This document shows positions 16,513 to 24,659 of a DNA stretch of 64,000 bases, in pieces (position 1 is the stretch's first letter; each line of letters begins with the position of its first letter). The notes under the pieces were generated by a model. It saw nothing but the letters and a program-made list of their open reading frames with translations, was not told the DNA's origin and did not search any database. Origin of the DNA: an uncultured Prevotellaceae bacterium (GTDB lineage Bacteria > Bacteroidota > Bacteroidia > Bacteroidales > Bacteroidaceae); contig CACYME010000001.1 of the NCBI GenBank assembly GCA_902775475.1, positions 1-64,000 on the forward strand, written 5' to 3'. A program made the position numbers and the translations under genes.

Positions 16513-17379
16513 TCACTTCTTGGCCTCGCGGAGGCGGATGCGGGTGAGCACCTGCTTGGTGTTATAGGTGAAGTCGCTGTTCATCACCCAGCCGTAGTAG
16601 CCGGTATCAATGCGGAGCACGTCGGCCACGGGCTTGCCCTTGTGCTTACCGAAGTTAAAGTATTCGGTGAGCACGGGCTTGCCATCCTGGCCAATGATGA
16701 CATTGCCATTGGCATCCTTGGCCTCGCCCCAGACGATTCGCCCGGCGAAGTCGACGTAGTTGTTCAGCTTCGAGAACTCGGCCAGCGCCTCCGCGGTGTT
16801 CTCCAGCGTGCGCCCCTCGGGGTCCTCGCCCAGTTCGCGCTGGTGCTCCTCGGTGTAGTAGTCGAGCTCGCCCTGCAGCACGCGCCAGGTGGCCTCGGTG
16901 TCCTCGTCGGCGCGGTGGGCGGTGAAGTCGTCCTCCATCTTCCGTCCGCAGTAGAACTTATAGGCTGCGGCCAGGTTGCGGCGTTCCATCTTGTGGAAGA
17001 TGGTCTGGGCGTCTATGAGATGGCAGCGGGAGAAGTCGAAGTCGATGCCGGCACGCAGGAACTCCTCGGCCAGCAGGGGGATGTCGAAATGGTTGCTGTT
17101 GAAACCCGCGAAGTCACAGCCGCGGAAGGTGTTGCAGAGCTGCTGTGCCAGCTGCTTGAAGGTGGGCACGTTCTTCACGTCGGCATCGGAAATGCCCGTC
17201 AGCTGGGTAATCTCGGGCTTGATGTGGCATCCGGGGTTGATGAGATAGTTGCCTCGTTCCTCGAGGCCCGAGGGATAGACCTTGATGAACGAGATCTGTA
17301 TGATTCGGTCTTTCACCAAATCAAGGCCGGTAGTCTCCAGGTCGAAGACTACCAGCGGCTTGGTCAGTTGAAGTTTCAT
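16513..17379 (-). CDS. DnaQ-like 3'-5' exonuclease (DEDDh family)
   Basis: A 288-residue protein. The exonuclease I motif VVFDLETTGLD is at residues 9-19, motif II (FAGFNSNHFDIPLL) near 91-104 and motif III HRADEDTEAT near 153-162, giving the complete D-E-D-D-H metal-binding set. A C-terminal extension reading FGKHKGKPVADV...GYYGWVMNSDF resembles the small domain seen in exonuclease X-like proteins. It sits nine bases after dnaN, which suggests a role in DNA replication or repair proofreading, but whether it is the epsilon subunit of polymerase III cannot be told from sequence. Confidence 0.85.
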   Translation of the reverse strand: MKLQLTKPLVVFDLETTGLDLVKDRIIQISFIKVYPSGLEERGNYLINPGCHIKPEITQLTGISDADVKNVPTFKQLAQQLCNTFRGCDFAGFNSNHFDIPLLAEEFLRAGIDFDFSRCHLIDAQTIFHKMERRNLAAAYKFYCGRKMEDDFTAHRADEDTEATWRVLQGELDYYTEEHQRELGEDPEGRTLENTAEALAEFSKLNNYVDFAGRIVWGEAKDANGNVIIGQDGKPVLTEYFNFGKHKGKPVADVLRIDTGYYGWVMNSDFTYNTKQVLTRIRLREAKK

Positions 17380-17387
17380 CGGCTCGG

Positions 17388-18512
17388 TCAGTCGTTAATG
17401 AGCATGGGCATCATCAGCATGAGCACATCCTGCTCTGAGGGTTGCTCTGAGGGGAGCACCAGTCCAGCGCGGCTGGGGTCGGCCAGCTGAATGACCACCT
17501 CGGGGCACTCGAAGTTGCTCAGAATCTCGATGAACGACGAGCCCTTGAAGCCAATGCTCATGGGCATGCCATTATAGTCGCACGACATGCGCTCGGTAGC
17601 CGTCTTCGAGAAGTCGTAGTCCTCGGCGTCGAGCTGCAGCGTTCCGTTCTCCACGTGGAAGCGAATGAGGTTGCTCGAATCATTGGAGAAGGGCTGCACG
17701 CGGCGCAGCGCTGCCAGCAGGCCCAGGCGGTCGACGGTGAGCTGGTTGGGGTTGCTCTGCGGGATGACGGAATTGTAGTTGGGATAGCGGCCCTCGATGA
17801 GGCGGCAGATGATGACACCCTCCTCGTAGTTGATTTCAGCGTTGCGGTCGTCGAAGCGGATAATTACGTCACCGCCCTGCTTGCTCAGCACGCCCTTCAG
17901 CAGCGTGGCCGGCTTCTTCGGCAGGATGAAGGCGGCTGGCTCGTCGCTGTGGATGTTCAGAATCTTGTTGCGCACCAGCTTGTGGCCGTCGCTGGCCACT
18001 ATGGCCAGGTGGTCGGGCGTCAGGTCGAAGTAGATGCCGTTCATCACCGGGCGCAGCTCATCCTGAGCAGTGGCGAAGATGGAGCGGTTGATATTGTCTG
18101 CCAACACCGGCGTGGGAATGTTGATGACGGTGGCCTCGTCGCCAACCTGCTGCGGCTGGGGGAACTCTTCGGCATTCTCAACAGGCAGCGAGAACATACC
18201 GTTCTGGTAGCCAATGCGGGCGATGTTCGCCTGCAGGTCTACCTCGAAGCTGATGGGCTGCTCCGAGATGCCCTTCACGGCCTCCAGCAGGTCGTGGCTC
18301 TTCACGCAGAAGCGGCCGTCGCCATCGCTGTCGTTCAACTCCAGCGCGGTCTTCATCATCACCTCGCTGTCGGAAGCCGTCAGGTGCAGGCGTCCGTCGA
18401 TGACATCGAAAAGGAAATCGCCCAGGATGGGCAGCGAGTTCTTACTGTTGATAACTCTTGACAGAGCAGCCAGACGACTGCTCAGAGCGGTGCTCGATAC
18501 GGTAAATCTCAT
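17388..18512 (-). CDS. dnaN: DNA polymerase III beta subunit (sliding clamp)
   Basis: A 374-residue protein of usual clamp length with three repeated domains. Recognisable stretches are NSKNSLPILGDFLFDV, the second-domain FATAQDELRPVMNGIYFDL (about 148-166), SDGHKLVR and the C-terminal LPSEQPSEQDVLMLMMPML. It encircles DNA and tethers polymerase III. It is first of a likely operon with the exonuclease nine bases downstream. A good promoter (-7 TATTTTTG, -33 TTTG, 20-base spacer) lies upstream. The gene is not beside dnaA here. Confidence 0.97.
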   Translation of the reverse strand: MRFTVSSTALSSRLAALSRVINSKNSLPILGDFLFDVIDGRLHLTASDSEVMMKTALELNDSDGDGRFCVKSHDLLEAVKGISEQPISFEVDLQANIARIGYQNGMFSLPVENAEEFPQPQQVGDEATVINIPTPVLADNINRSIFATAQDELRPVMNGIYFDLTPDHLAIVASDGHKLVRNKILNIHSDEPAAFILPKKPATLLKGVLSKQGGDVIIRFDDRNAEINYEEGVIICRLIEGRYPNYNSVIPQSNPNQLTVDRLGLLAALRRVQPFSNDSSNLIRFHVENGTLQLDAEDYDFSKTATERMSCDYNGMPMSIGFKGSSFIEILSNFECPEVVIQLADPSRAGLVLPSEQPSEQDVLMLMMPMLIND

Positions 18513-18548
18513 AGGTATTCTCTGGTTTTATATTTCTGAATCGGACTA

Positions 18549-18580
18549 CAAAAATACAAAAAAACTATGTCAACAGCAAA
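18549..18580 (-). promoter_or_regulatory. Promoter for dnaN
   Basis: On the minus strand TTTG, a 20-base spacer and TATTTTTG form a full -33/-7 pair, 37 bases before the dnaN ATG. Confidence 0.65.
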
Positions 18581-18595
18581 ATAATTGCGAAAAAA

Positions 18596-18627
18596 TTGCG
18601 TCTTTTCAAACTATTTTAGTAATTTCG
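18596..18627 (+). promoter_or_regulatory. Possible promoter for the DUF3127 gene
   Basis: TTG at 18596-18598, a 21-base spacer and TAATTTCG, one base off the TAnnTTTG consensus, 45 bases before the ATG at 18672. Confidence 0.4.
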
Positions 18628-18671
18628 CCAGCGAATTCGACAAAACAAACCTAATAATAGTAAAAAACAGT

Positions 18672-19088
18672 ATGGATATTACAGGAAAAGTGATTGCCAT
18701 CATGGAGGCAAGAGGCGGCGTGTCGCAGCGCACAGGAAATCCATGGATGACTCAGGAGTATGTGATTGAGGTGCCGGGCACCTATCCGCGCAAGATGGTA
18801 TTCAATATCTTCGGCGAGGACCGTATCAAACAGTTCAACATTCAGGCGGGAGAAGAAATCACCGTGCAGTTCGACATCGATGCCCGCGAATACAACGGCC
18901 GCTGGTTCAACGACATCCGCGCCTACAACATCATCCGTGGACAGGTGGCCCAGACGGTTCCCGCAGCCACGGCACCCGGCGCTGCCCCATTCCCCCCGCA
19001 GCAGCCCGCAGCAACGGCCGCCAACGCCCCCTTCCCGCCTGCTCAGGAGCCTGCTGGTGAAGGAGCTGCCGACGACCTGCCCTTCTAA
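18672..19088 (+). CDS. DUF3127 protein with an SSB-like acidic C-terminal tip
   Basis: A 138-residue protein. Residues 1-95 form the DUF3127 domain (MDITGKVIAIMEARGGVSQ, PRKMVFNIFGEDRI, YNGRWFNDIRAYNI), which looks like an OB fold. A proline/alanine-rich linker follows and the end is ADDLPF. That tip closely resembles the DDDIPF end by which single-stranded-DNA-binding protein recruits partners. Function is not established; a DNA-binding role next to dnaN is an inference. The ATG at 18672 is chosen because the domain starts there; upstream in-frame residues are not conserved-looking. Confidence 0.85.
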   Translation: MDITGKVIAIMEARGGVSQRTGNPWMTQEYVIEVPGTYPRKMVFNIFGEDRIKQFNIQAGEEITVQFDIDAREYNGRWFNDIRAYNIIRGQVAQTVPAATAPGAAPFPPQQPAATAANAPFPPAQEPAGEGAADDLPF

Positions 19089-19144
19089 GGCCCTATTTCC
19101 CAGATACCGGCCCTGGAAACATCGCCAACGAGCGAAGAAAGGTT

Positions 19145-19226
19145 TTTAGCGGCCGCTGCCAATGAATGCACCGCCCGCCGCAATAATGTGCAGCGGGCGG
19201 TGCATTCATTGGCAGCGGCCGCTAAA
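19145..19226. repeat. Perfect 34-bp inverted repeat with 14-base loop
   Basis: Left arm 19145-19178 and right arm 19193-19226 are exact reverse complements, each containing GCGGCCGC near the outer end and CACCGCCCGC near the loop. No T-run follows on either strand, so it is not a standard terminator. It lies between convergent genes. Confidence 0.95.
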
Positions 19227-19235
19227 TTCCTATTT

Positions 19236-19265
19236 GGTGGCCCCTTTTCCCTCTATAGGGCCACC
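19236..19265. repeat. Second hairpin, GGTGGCCC / GGGCCACC
   Basis: An 8-bp perfect stem with a 14-base pyrimidine-rich loop, ten bases after the 34-bp inverted repeat. GGCCCTAT directly after the DUF3127 stop (19089-19096) is also complementary to ATAGGGCC at 19255-19262, so the whole gap could fold as one nested structure. Confidence 0.7.
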
Positions 19266-19316
19266 TGGTCCTCAAAAAGCGTCAGTTGGTCTTGCTCTGC
19301 TGAATGATTTGCACGC

Positions 19317-20051
19317 TTACCAGTCATCGTCCTCATTGCCCACGATGCCGTTTCGGATAGCCTCCTCCACCTTGTCGATGATGGCGTTCGAGTAGGCATG
19401 CGTCATGACGAGGGCCTTTGCGCAGGTGCGCTTCTGCGGGTCCGATGCCACGAAGGGATAGTGGCGGGCAATCTCCCATTGCTCATCATAGAGGTACTCG
19501 TTGGTCTTGTCGTCGGCCTTGCGCTTCGAGTCGCCGTAGGTGCGATTCTTCTTGTCGGTAGGGCTGAGCCATCCACCGCTAACGTCAGCCAGGATATCGT
19601 AACTCTGCACGGTATAGGTGACGCGTACGCGCCCGTCCTTGATGTCGAGGCGGATGACAGGTGTGATGCTAACCGAATACTTGTTCAGCGTTCCCATGTG
19701 CTCCACAATGCTCTGAAGGGTTGAGGAGATGATGATGCAGCCCGCCTCCTTGTCGTTCAGCGTGATGGCCTGCTTGTCCTTGAACGTAGCTGTGGCCCAG
19801 TAGTTGAGCGCCACATAGAGCTGGTCACGGGTCTTACCCTCGGCAGTGATGACCTGCTGATAGGTGAGCGACTCGTTCTTGTCGAGCGTCAGGCCACTGG
19901 CCAGGTTGGCGGCAGCGTCGAGCCACTTTTCACCATAGCGCTCCTTGGCATACTTCTCCAAGTCAGCGTTTTTCATCACTTGTGCCTGTGCACTGAGTGC
20001 GCCGCAGATGGTAAGGATGGCGGCAAACATCCATTGTCTCGGTCTTTTCAT
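19317..20051 (-). CDS. DUF4468 domain exported protein
   Basis: A 244-residue protein with a signal peptide of about 23 residues (ends SAQAQ). The central region (about 75-150: DQLYVALNYWATATFKDK, NDKEAGCIIIS, and alternating hydrophobic strands) matches the DUF4468 pattern, a TBP-like fold found in Bacteroidales. The C terminus is acidic (GNEDDDW). The function of the family is unknown. A full promoter precedes it, and it stands alone between the hairpin cluster and the decarboxylase operon. Confidence 0.75.
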   Translation of the reverse strand: MKRPRQWMFAAILTICGALSAQAQVMKNADLEKYAKERYGEKWLDAAANLASGLTLDKNESLTYQQVITAEGKTRDQLYVALNYWATATFKDKQAITLNDKEAGCIIISSTLQSIVEHMGTLNKYSVSITPVIRLDIKDGRVRVTYTVQSYDILADVSGGWLSPTDKKNRTYGDSKRKADDKTNEYLYDEQWEIARHYPFVASDPQKRTCAKALVMTHAYSNAIIDKVEEAIRNGIVGNEDDDW

Positions 20052-20078
20052 TTGTCTTATTCGCTTTTATTACCGCTG

Positions 20079-20109
20079 CAAAGTTACAACTTTTTCTACT
20101 AAGAGCCAA
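20079..20109 (-). promoter_or_regulatory. Promoter for the DUF4468 gene
   Basis: On the minus strand TTG, a 20-base spacer and TAACTTTG, 27 bases before the ATG at 20051. Confidence 0.65.
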
Positions 20110-20224
20110 CTTTTCCTACATGTTTTTTCACTTGCCGCACATCCACAAAAAGTCAGGGTGGCTACCACGCATATCGTGACAACCACCCTGACATATAAAG
20201 ACGGGAAATAAATACGCCTTCTGC

Positions 20225-21376
20225 TTACGACAGGAAACCGAGGAGGGCACCTGCTGCCACAGCCGAGCCGATGACACCAGCCACGTTCGGGCCCATGGCG
20301 TGCATAAGCAGGAAGTTGTGGCGGTCGTACTCCAGACCCATGTTGTGGCTGATGCGGGCAGCCATCGGCACAGCCGACACGCCGGCATTGCCAATGAGCG
20401 GGTTAATCTTCTTGTCCTTCGAAAGGAAGAGGTTCATCACCTTCACGAAGCAGACACCACTGGCGGTGGCAATGGCAAAGGCGAAAGCGCCGATGGCAAA
20501 GATGAACACGGTGTTCAGCGTGAGGAACTCGCTGGCCTGCGTGGAGCATCCCACGGTGAGACCGAGCAGCACCACGACGATGTCGTTCAGGGCATTGCCC
20601 GCGGTCTTGGCCAGACGTGTAGTCTTACCGCTTTCCTTCAGCAGGTTGCCAAAGAAGAGCATACCCAGCAGGGGCAGGGCCGAGGGCACGATGAACGTGG
20701 TGATGAGCAGTCCGATGATGGGGAAGAGGATGCGCTCGGTCTGGCTGACGTTGCGGCCAGGCTTCATTTTGATGGTGCGCTCCTTCTGCGTGGTGAGCAG
20801 GCGCATGATGGGCGGCTGAATGAGCGGCACCAATGCCATGTAGCTGTAGGCGCAGACGGCGATGGCTCCCATCAGGTTGGGCGACAGTTTCGAGCTGAGG
20901 AAGATGGCCGTGGGGCCGTCGGCACCACCGATGATGGCAATACCGGCAGCCTGGTTGGGCTCAAAGCCCAGGGCCAGGGCAATCATGTAGGCACCGAAAA
21001 TGCCGAACTGGGCGGCAGCGCCCACGAGCAACAGCTTCGGATTGGCCAGCAGCGCCGAGAAGTCGGTCATGGCTCCAATGCCCAGGAAGATGAGCGGCGG
21101 GTACCAGCCCTGGCGCACACCCTGATAGAAGATGTTAAGCACGGAGTTGTCCTCGTAGAGACCGATTTCCAGACCGGCATCGCCACGGAACGGGATGTTT
21201 CCCAGGATGATGCCCAAGCCGATAGGTACGAGCAGCAGCGGCTCGAAGTCTTTCTTAATGGCCAGATAGATGAAGATGGCTCCGACCACTATCATGATGA
21301 GATTCCCCGCAGTGGCATTGGCAAAGCCCGTGTAGGTGAGGAACTCGTTGAAGTTTTCAGCTATAAAGTCAAACAT
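20225..21376 (-). CDS. oadB: Sodium-translocating decarboxylase, beta subunit
   Basis: A 383-residue membrane protein of the OadB/MmdB/GcdB family with about 9-11 helices. Conserved stretches are GIGAMTDFSALLANP (about 100-115), GGADGPTAIFLSSKLSP (about 153-169) with the ion-coordinating aspartate, and the C-terminal PLIGNAGVSAVPMAARISH. It decarboxylates carboxybiotin and drives Na+ out of the cell. It is last of a run gamma/delta-like (21881), biotin carrier (21413), beta; the substrate (methylmalonyl-CoA or oxaloacetate) depends on an alpha subunit that is not in this window. Methylmalonyl-CoA is likely because propionate production is common in this group. Confidence 0.93.
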   Translation of the reverse strand: MFDFIAENFNEFLTYTGFANATAGNLIMIVVGAIFIYLAIKKDFEPLLLVPIGLGIILGNIPFRGDAGLEIGLYEDNSVLNIFYQGVRQGWYPPLIFLGIGAMTDFSALLANPKLLLVGAAAQFGIFGAYMIALALGFEPNQAAGIAIIGGADGPTAIFLSSKLSPNLMGAIAVCAYSYMALVPLIQPPIMRLLTTQKERTIKMKPGRNVSQTERILFPIIGLLITTFIVPSALPLLGMLFFGNLLKESGKTTRLAKTAGNALNDIVVVLLGLTVGCSTQASEFLTLNTVFIFAIGAFAFAIATASGVCFVKVMNLFLSKDKKINPLIGNAGVSAVPMAARISHNMGLEYDRHNFLLMHAMGPNVAGVIGSAVAAGALLGFLS

Positions 21377-21382
21377 CGTTTT

Positions 21383-21414
21383 ATTTACGATTTACGGATT
21401 TACCATTTACGATT
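21383..21414. repeat. TTTACGAT tandem repeat between decarboxylase genes
   Basis: ATTTACGATTTACGGATTTACC and following units fill the gap between the biotin-carrier stop and the beta-subunit start and touch the stop codon. The same unit forms the inverted repeat inside aguA (39851-39948). Confidence 0.75.
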
Positions 21415-21868
21415 ATGCGATGGTGAGCAGCACAGCGCCCTCCATCACAGTTTCACCCTGCTTGACGACAATAGAGGTTACCTGTCCAGCATAGTCGCTC
21501 TCGATGTTGTTGGCCATCTTCATGGCTTCAAGCACCAAGACGGTGTCGCCCACATTGACCTGCTGACCCACCTGGACCTTGACTTCGGTGACGGTGCCGG
21601 GTAGCGGGGCCTTGATGGCGTTGCCAGCACCAGCGGCGGCTGCAGGAGCGGCAGCGGCGGGGGCTGCGACAGGAGCAGCAGGAGCTGCCACCTTGGGGGC
21701 AACCACCTTGGGAGCGGTCATCGTGGGGTGCTTAGCGGCGTTGATGGGCTTCTGCAACTCCACCTCGAAGGGGATACCGTTGACGTTAACTTTGGCAATA
21801 TTGCCTTCTACTTCGGCGATTTCTACTTCGTAGTCTACGCCTTTCACTTTATATTGATACTTGTTCAT
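21413..21868 (-). CDS. Biotin carboxyl carrier protein of the decarboxylase
   Basis: A 151-residue protein. The N-terminal 50 residues form a small beta domain, residues about 45-80 are an Ala/Pro/Val-rich flexible linker, and the C-terminal 70 residues are a biotinyl domain with EAMKM, whose lysine is biotinylated. It shuttles the carboxyl group from the carboxyltransferase to the membrane beta subunit. It lies 12 bases after the OadG-like gene and 36 bases before the beta-subunit gene, consistent with an operon. Confidence 0.93.
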   Translation of the reverse strand: MNKYQYKVKGVDYEVEIAEVEGNIAKVNVNGIPFEVELQKPINAAKHPTMTAPKVVAPKVAAPAAPVAAPAAAAPAAAAGAGNAIKAPLPGTVTEVKVQVGQQVNVGDTVLVLEAMKMANNIESDYAGQVTSIVVKQGETVMEGAVLLTIA

Positions 21869-21880
21869 GGGTTTGCGGTA

Positions 21881-22906
21881 TTAATGTAGTTCTGGGGTTG
21901 TGGGAATAGAGGGAGCATTGTGGTCGGTGGGGCGGAAGGGGTCGTGCCAGTGGGTCATCTGGCTGTACTCGTCGTCCCAGCCCGTGTCCTTCGACTTGAT
22001 GGTGATGACGCCGCTCTCCACGTCGTGAACATCGTCCTGATACTGGCTGAGTGCCATGCCGATGACGGCCATGTAGACCTCCATGTCGATGCCTTTCTTG
22101 TCGAAGCCTTCCTGCAGCACGTTGCCGGTCTTGTGAGCCAGTTCCTTCGTAGCCTCCACCGTCTTGGTGATAGGCTTGATGGGCTGCGTGTTGGCCACCC
22201 TCTTCGCTGTGTCAAGATGGCGCATCAGCATGCCGAAGAGCGTGAAGAACAGCCAGAGCAGAGCCAGGCAGAGGAATACCACGCCCATAGCCATGATGGC
22301 CATGGCGAAGCCGTGGGGATCCTGCTCCTTGAACTTGTCAACGCCAGTCAGCTTCTTGCCCTCGCTGGCAGCGTTCTCAATACCTGGTGTAACCTGATCC
22401 TGCGACTTCACCACCCAGTTCTTACCTTGGCGGGCATAGCTCTGGTCAGCAGCCAAGGCAGGCACACTGACGGAGTCGATAAGTTCGACGCCATTGCCAT
22501 TGTAGAGGGCTACCCATACGGCGGCGGAATCGGGAATCTGCACCGAGAGATGCAACTTGCCCTGTGCAGGGCTGGAATTGGCGAAGAGCACCAGATGCTG
22601 GCGGGGGCCGATGTTCGTGCGGTCCTCGCCGCTGGGAATGATGCTCATGCGCTTGATGCGTTCAGGAGCGCTCATGTCTTGAAGCACGGAACGGTCGGTG
22701 GTAATGAACATACCACGCACGTTGTAGGTTGAGAACGAAGTGTTCTCCAACTCTATCCATGCTTCACGCTGCCCAAACTCATCCACGATGTTAGTGGCGT
22801 TGTTGGTGAGCACCTCACTGATGACGATGTTCTTAGCTCCCTGGCCAAGTACCGTCTGCGAGGATGTCAGCAACAACGCTCCTAACAATAGTTTGAAGTT
22901 GTTCAT
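21881..22906 (-). CDS. OadG-family decarboxylase gamma/delta subunit fused to a lamin-tail-like domain
   Basis: A 341-residue protein with signal peptide 1-22, then an external beta domain (about 25-150: NIVISEVLTNNATNIVDEFG, EAWIELEN, YNVRGMFIT) of lamin-tail type. A single membrane span follows (about 205-235: MAIMAMGVVFLCLALLWLFF), and then a cytoplasmic tail with the helical OadG-like part. OadG/MmdD subunits normally are short one-span proteins that hold the carboxyltransferase to the membrane; the added outer domain would face the periplasm. It heads the three-gene decarboxylase run on this strand. Confidence 0.8.
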   Translation of the reverse strand: MNNFKLLLGALLLTSSQTVLGQGAKNIVISEVLTNNATNIVDEFGQREAWIELENTSFSTYNVRGMFITTDRSVLQDMSAPERIKRMSIIPSGEDRTNIGPRQHLVLFANSSPAQGKLHLSVQIPDSAAVWVALYNGNGVELIDSVSVPALAADQSYARQGKNWVVKSQDQVTPGIENAASEGKKLTGVDKFKEQDPHGFAMAIMAMGVVFLCLALLWLFFTLFGMLMRHLDTAKRVANTQPIKPITKTVEATKELAHKTGNVLQEGFDKKGIDMEVYMAVIGMALSQYQDDVHDVESGVITIKSKDTGWDDEYSQMTHWHDPFRPTDHNAPSIPTTPELH

Positions 22907-22947
22907 TGTTATTAAGTGTATTATTATATTTTTGTTTTACTTAGCTA

Positions 22948-24630
22948 TCAACAGAAGAAAAGCACAATGAGCTGCGCCGTCAAGATGCGTAGGAACATCG
23001 ACAGCGGATAGACCGTGGAATAGCCCACGGCAGGTGCCTCCTTCGTACAAATAGAATTGGAATAGGCCAACGCAGGGGGGTCGGTGTATGTACCCGAAAT
23101 CATACCGGCAATGGTGAAATAGTTGAATTTGAACCGGATGCGGGCAATGGGGCCGATGATTAGAATGGGAATCACGGTGATGAGGAAGCCCGTCAGCACA
23201 TAGAGCAGGCCGTTGCCCTCCATGACCGTCTCGAAGAAGCCAGCACCAGCCTTGATGCCCACCGAAGCCAGGAAGAGCACAAGTCCTATCTCGCGCAGCA
23301 TCATGTTAGCCGAGGTTGTGGTGTAAGTGACAAGCTTAATCTTGTAGCCATAGCGCCCAATGAGGATGGCGATGATGAGCGGACCGCCGGCAATTCCCAG
23401 CTTCATCAGCGGCATGCCAGGGATGAAGGGCAGCGAACCGAAGATGATGCCCAGGAAGATGCCCACGAAGATGGTGGCGATATTGGGGGCATCAAGGCGC
23501 TTCACCGAGTTACCCATCTTATTGGCCACACGGTCAACGGCGTCCTCAGGGCCAACGACCATGATGCGGTCGCCCACCTGCAGAGGCAGCGAAGGCGAGG
23601 CAAACAAGTCCATGCCGTGACGCGTGACACGAGTGACGTTCACGCCGTAGACACTGGAGAAGTGCATCTGTCCGAACGACTTGCCATTGATACTGGGATT
23701 GGTGACGAGGATGCGCTTGCTGACCAGTGGCTGGTCTTGCTGCTCGAAGTCGATGTCGAGCTTGGGGCCGATGAAGGCCATGATAGCCTCCTGGTCGGCC
23801 TCAGCGCAGACGATGAGCATCTGGTCGCCCAGATGGAACACCGTGTTGCGGTTGGGGATGGACAGCTCGCCCTCGTGCACAATACGCGACACCACGAAGT
23901 CGCGGTTCAGGAAATCGTGCACCTGCAGCAGCGTCTTGCCTTCCAAGTACTTGTTAGTCACCTCCAGGTGCATCTTGTAGGGTTTCTGCGTGGCCTTGGC
24001 GCCCTCCTGCTCGGACAGAGCCTCCTCTTCCTTCTCCAGCCTCACTTTGCAGAGATAGCGGACGAGGATGATAGCGCCAATGATGCCCAGCACGCCAAGG
24101 GGATAGGCACAGGCATAGGCAGAAGCTATCTGCGGCGCCTCATTGCCATAGACAGAACTCAGCGCCTCGTTGGCCGCACCAAGACCGGGCGTATTGGTCA
24201 CGGCGCCATAGAGCGTTCCCACCATCATGGGCAGGGCCGTTCTGTCATTGGTATCAAAGAAGACGAAATAGCACCCGAACATCACGAGGATGTTGAGCAG
24301 GATGGCCGTTGCAGCCAATCCATTCAGCTTGATGCCCGCAGTGCCGAAGCTCTCAAAGAAGCCTGGTCCCACCTGCAAGCCAATCATGAAGACAAACAGG
24401 ATAAGACCAAAGTCCTGCAAGAAGGTCAGTATTTCCGTAGGTGCGGTGAATCCAAAATGGCCCGCCACGATGCCTGCGAAGAGCACGAACGTGACGCCCA
24501 GCGAGATGCCACATATCTTTATCTTGCCCAGATAGACTCCAACAGCTATGACTACGGCATAGAGCAGCGCTATATGGGCAACCGAATTAGTGTTAGTAAA
24601 CAGGTTTATCAACCATTGAAAAGATTCCAT
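22948..24630 (-). CDS. AspT/YidE/YbjL-type putative transporter with RCK_C domains
   Basis: A 560-residue membrane protein with two membrane halves (about 10-190 and 380-560), each with about five or six helices. They are separated by two cytoplasmic TrkA-C (RCK_C) domains, e.g. [19 protein letters not shown] and [21 protein letters not shown]. This is the aspartate:alanine exchanger superfamily layout; most bacterial relatives have unknown substrates. The start begins at [11 protein letters not shown] with no stronger alternative. It is 41 bases before the OadG-like gene and 29 bases after valS, so transcription may continue through. Confidence 0.85.
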   Translation of the reverse strand: MESFQWLINLFTNTNSVAHIALLYAVVIAVGVYLGKIKICGISLGVTFVLFAGIVAGHFGFTAPTEILTFLQDFGLILFVFMIGLQVGPGFFESFGTAGIKLNGLAATAILLNILVMFGCYFVFFDTNDRTALPMMVGTLYGAVTNTPGLGAANEALSSVYGNEAPQIASAYACAYPLGVLGIIGAIILVRYLCKVRLEKEEEALSEQEGAKATQKPYKMHLEVTNKYLEGKTLLQVHDFLNRDFVVSRIVHEGELSIPNRNTVFHLGDQMLIVCAEADQEAIMAFIGPKLDIDFEQQDQPLVSKRILVTNPSINGKSFGQMHFSSVYGVNVTRVTRHGMDLFASPSLPLQVGDRIMVVGPEDAVDRVANKMGNSVKRLDAPNIATIFVGIFLGIIFGSLPFIPGMPLMKLGIAGGPLIIAILIGRYGYKIKLVTYTTTSANMMLREIGLVLFLASVGIKAGAGFFETVMEGNGLLYVLTGFLITVIPILIIGPIARIRFKFNYFTIAGMISGTYTDPPALAYSNSICTKEAPAVGYSTVYPLSMFLRILTAQLIVLFFC

Positions 24631-24659
24631 TGCTTTCCCTTAGATAACAGTATTCTACA

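Noticed and set aside
19145-19226. 34-bp hairpin as an ordinary terminator
   Set aside because: The stem is far longer than usual, the loop is 14 bases and neither side has a T-run; it is reported as an unexplained inverted repeat instead.
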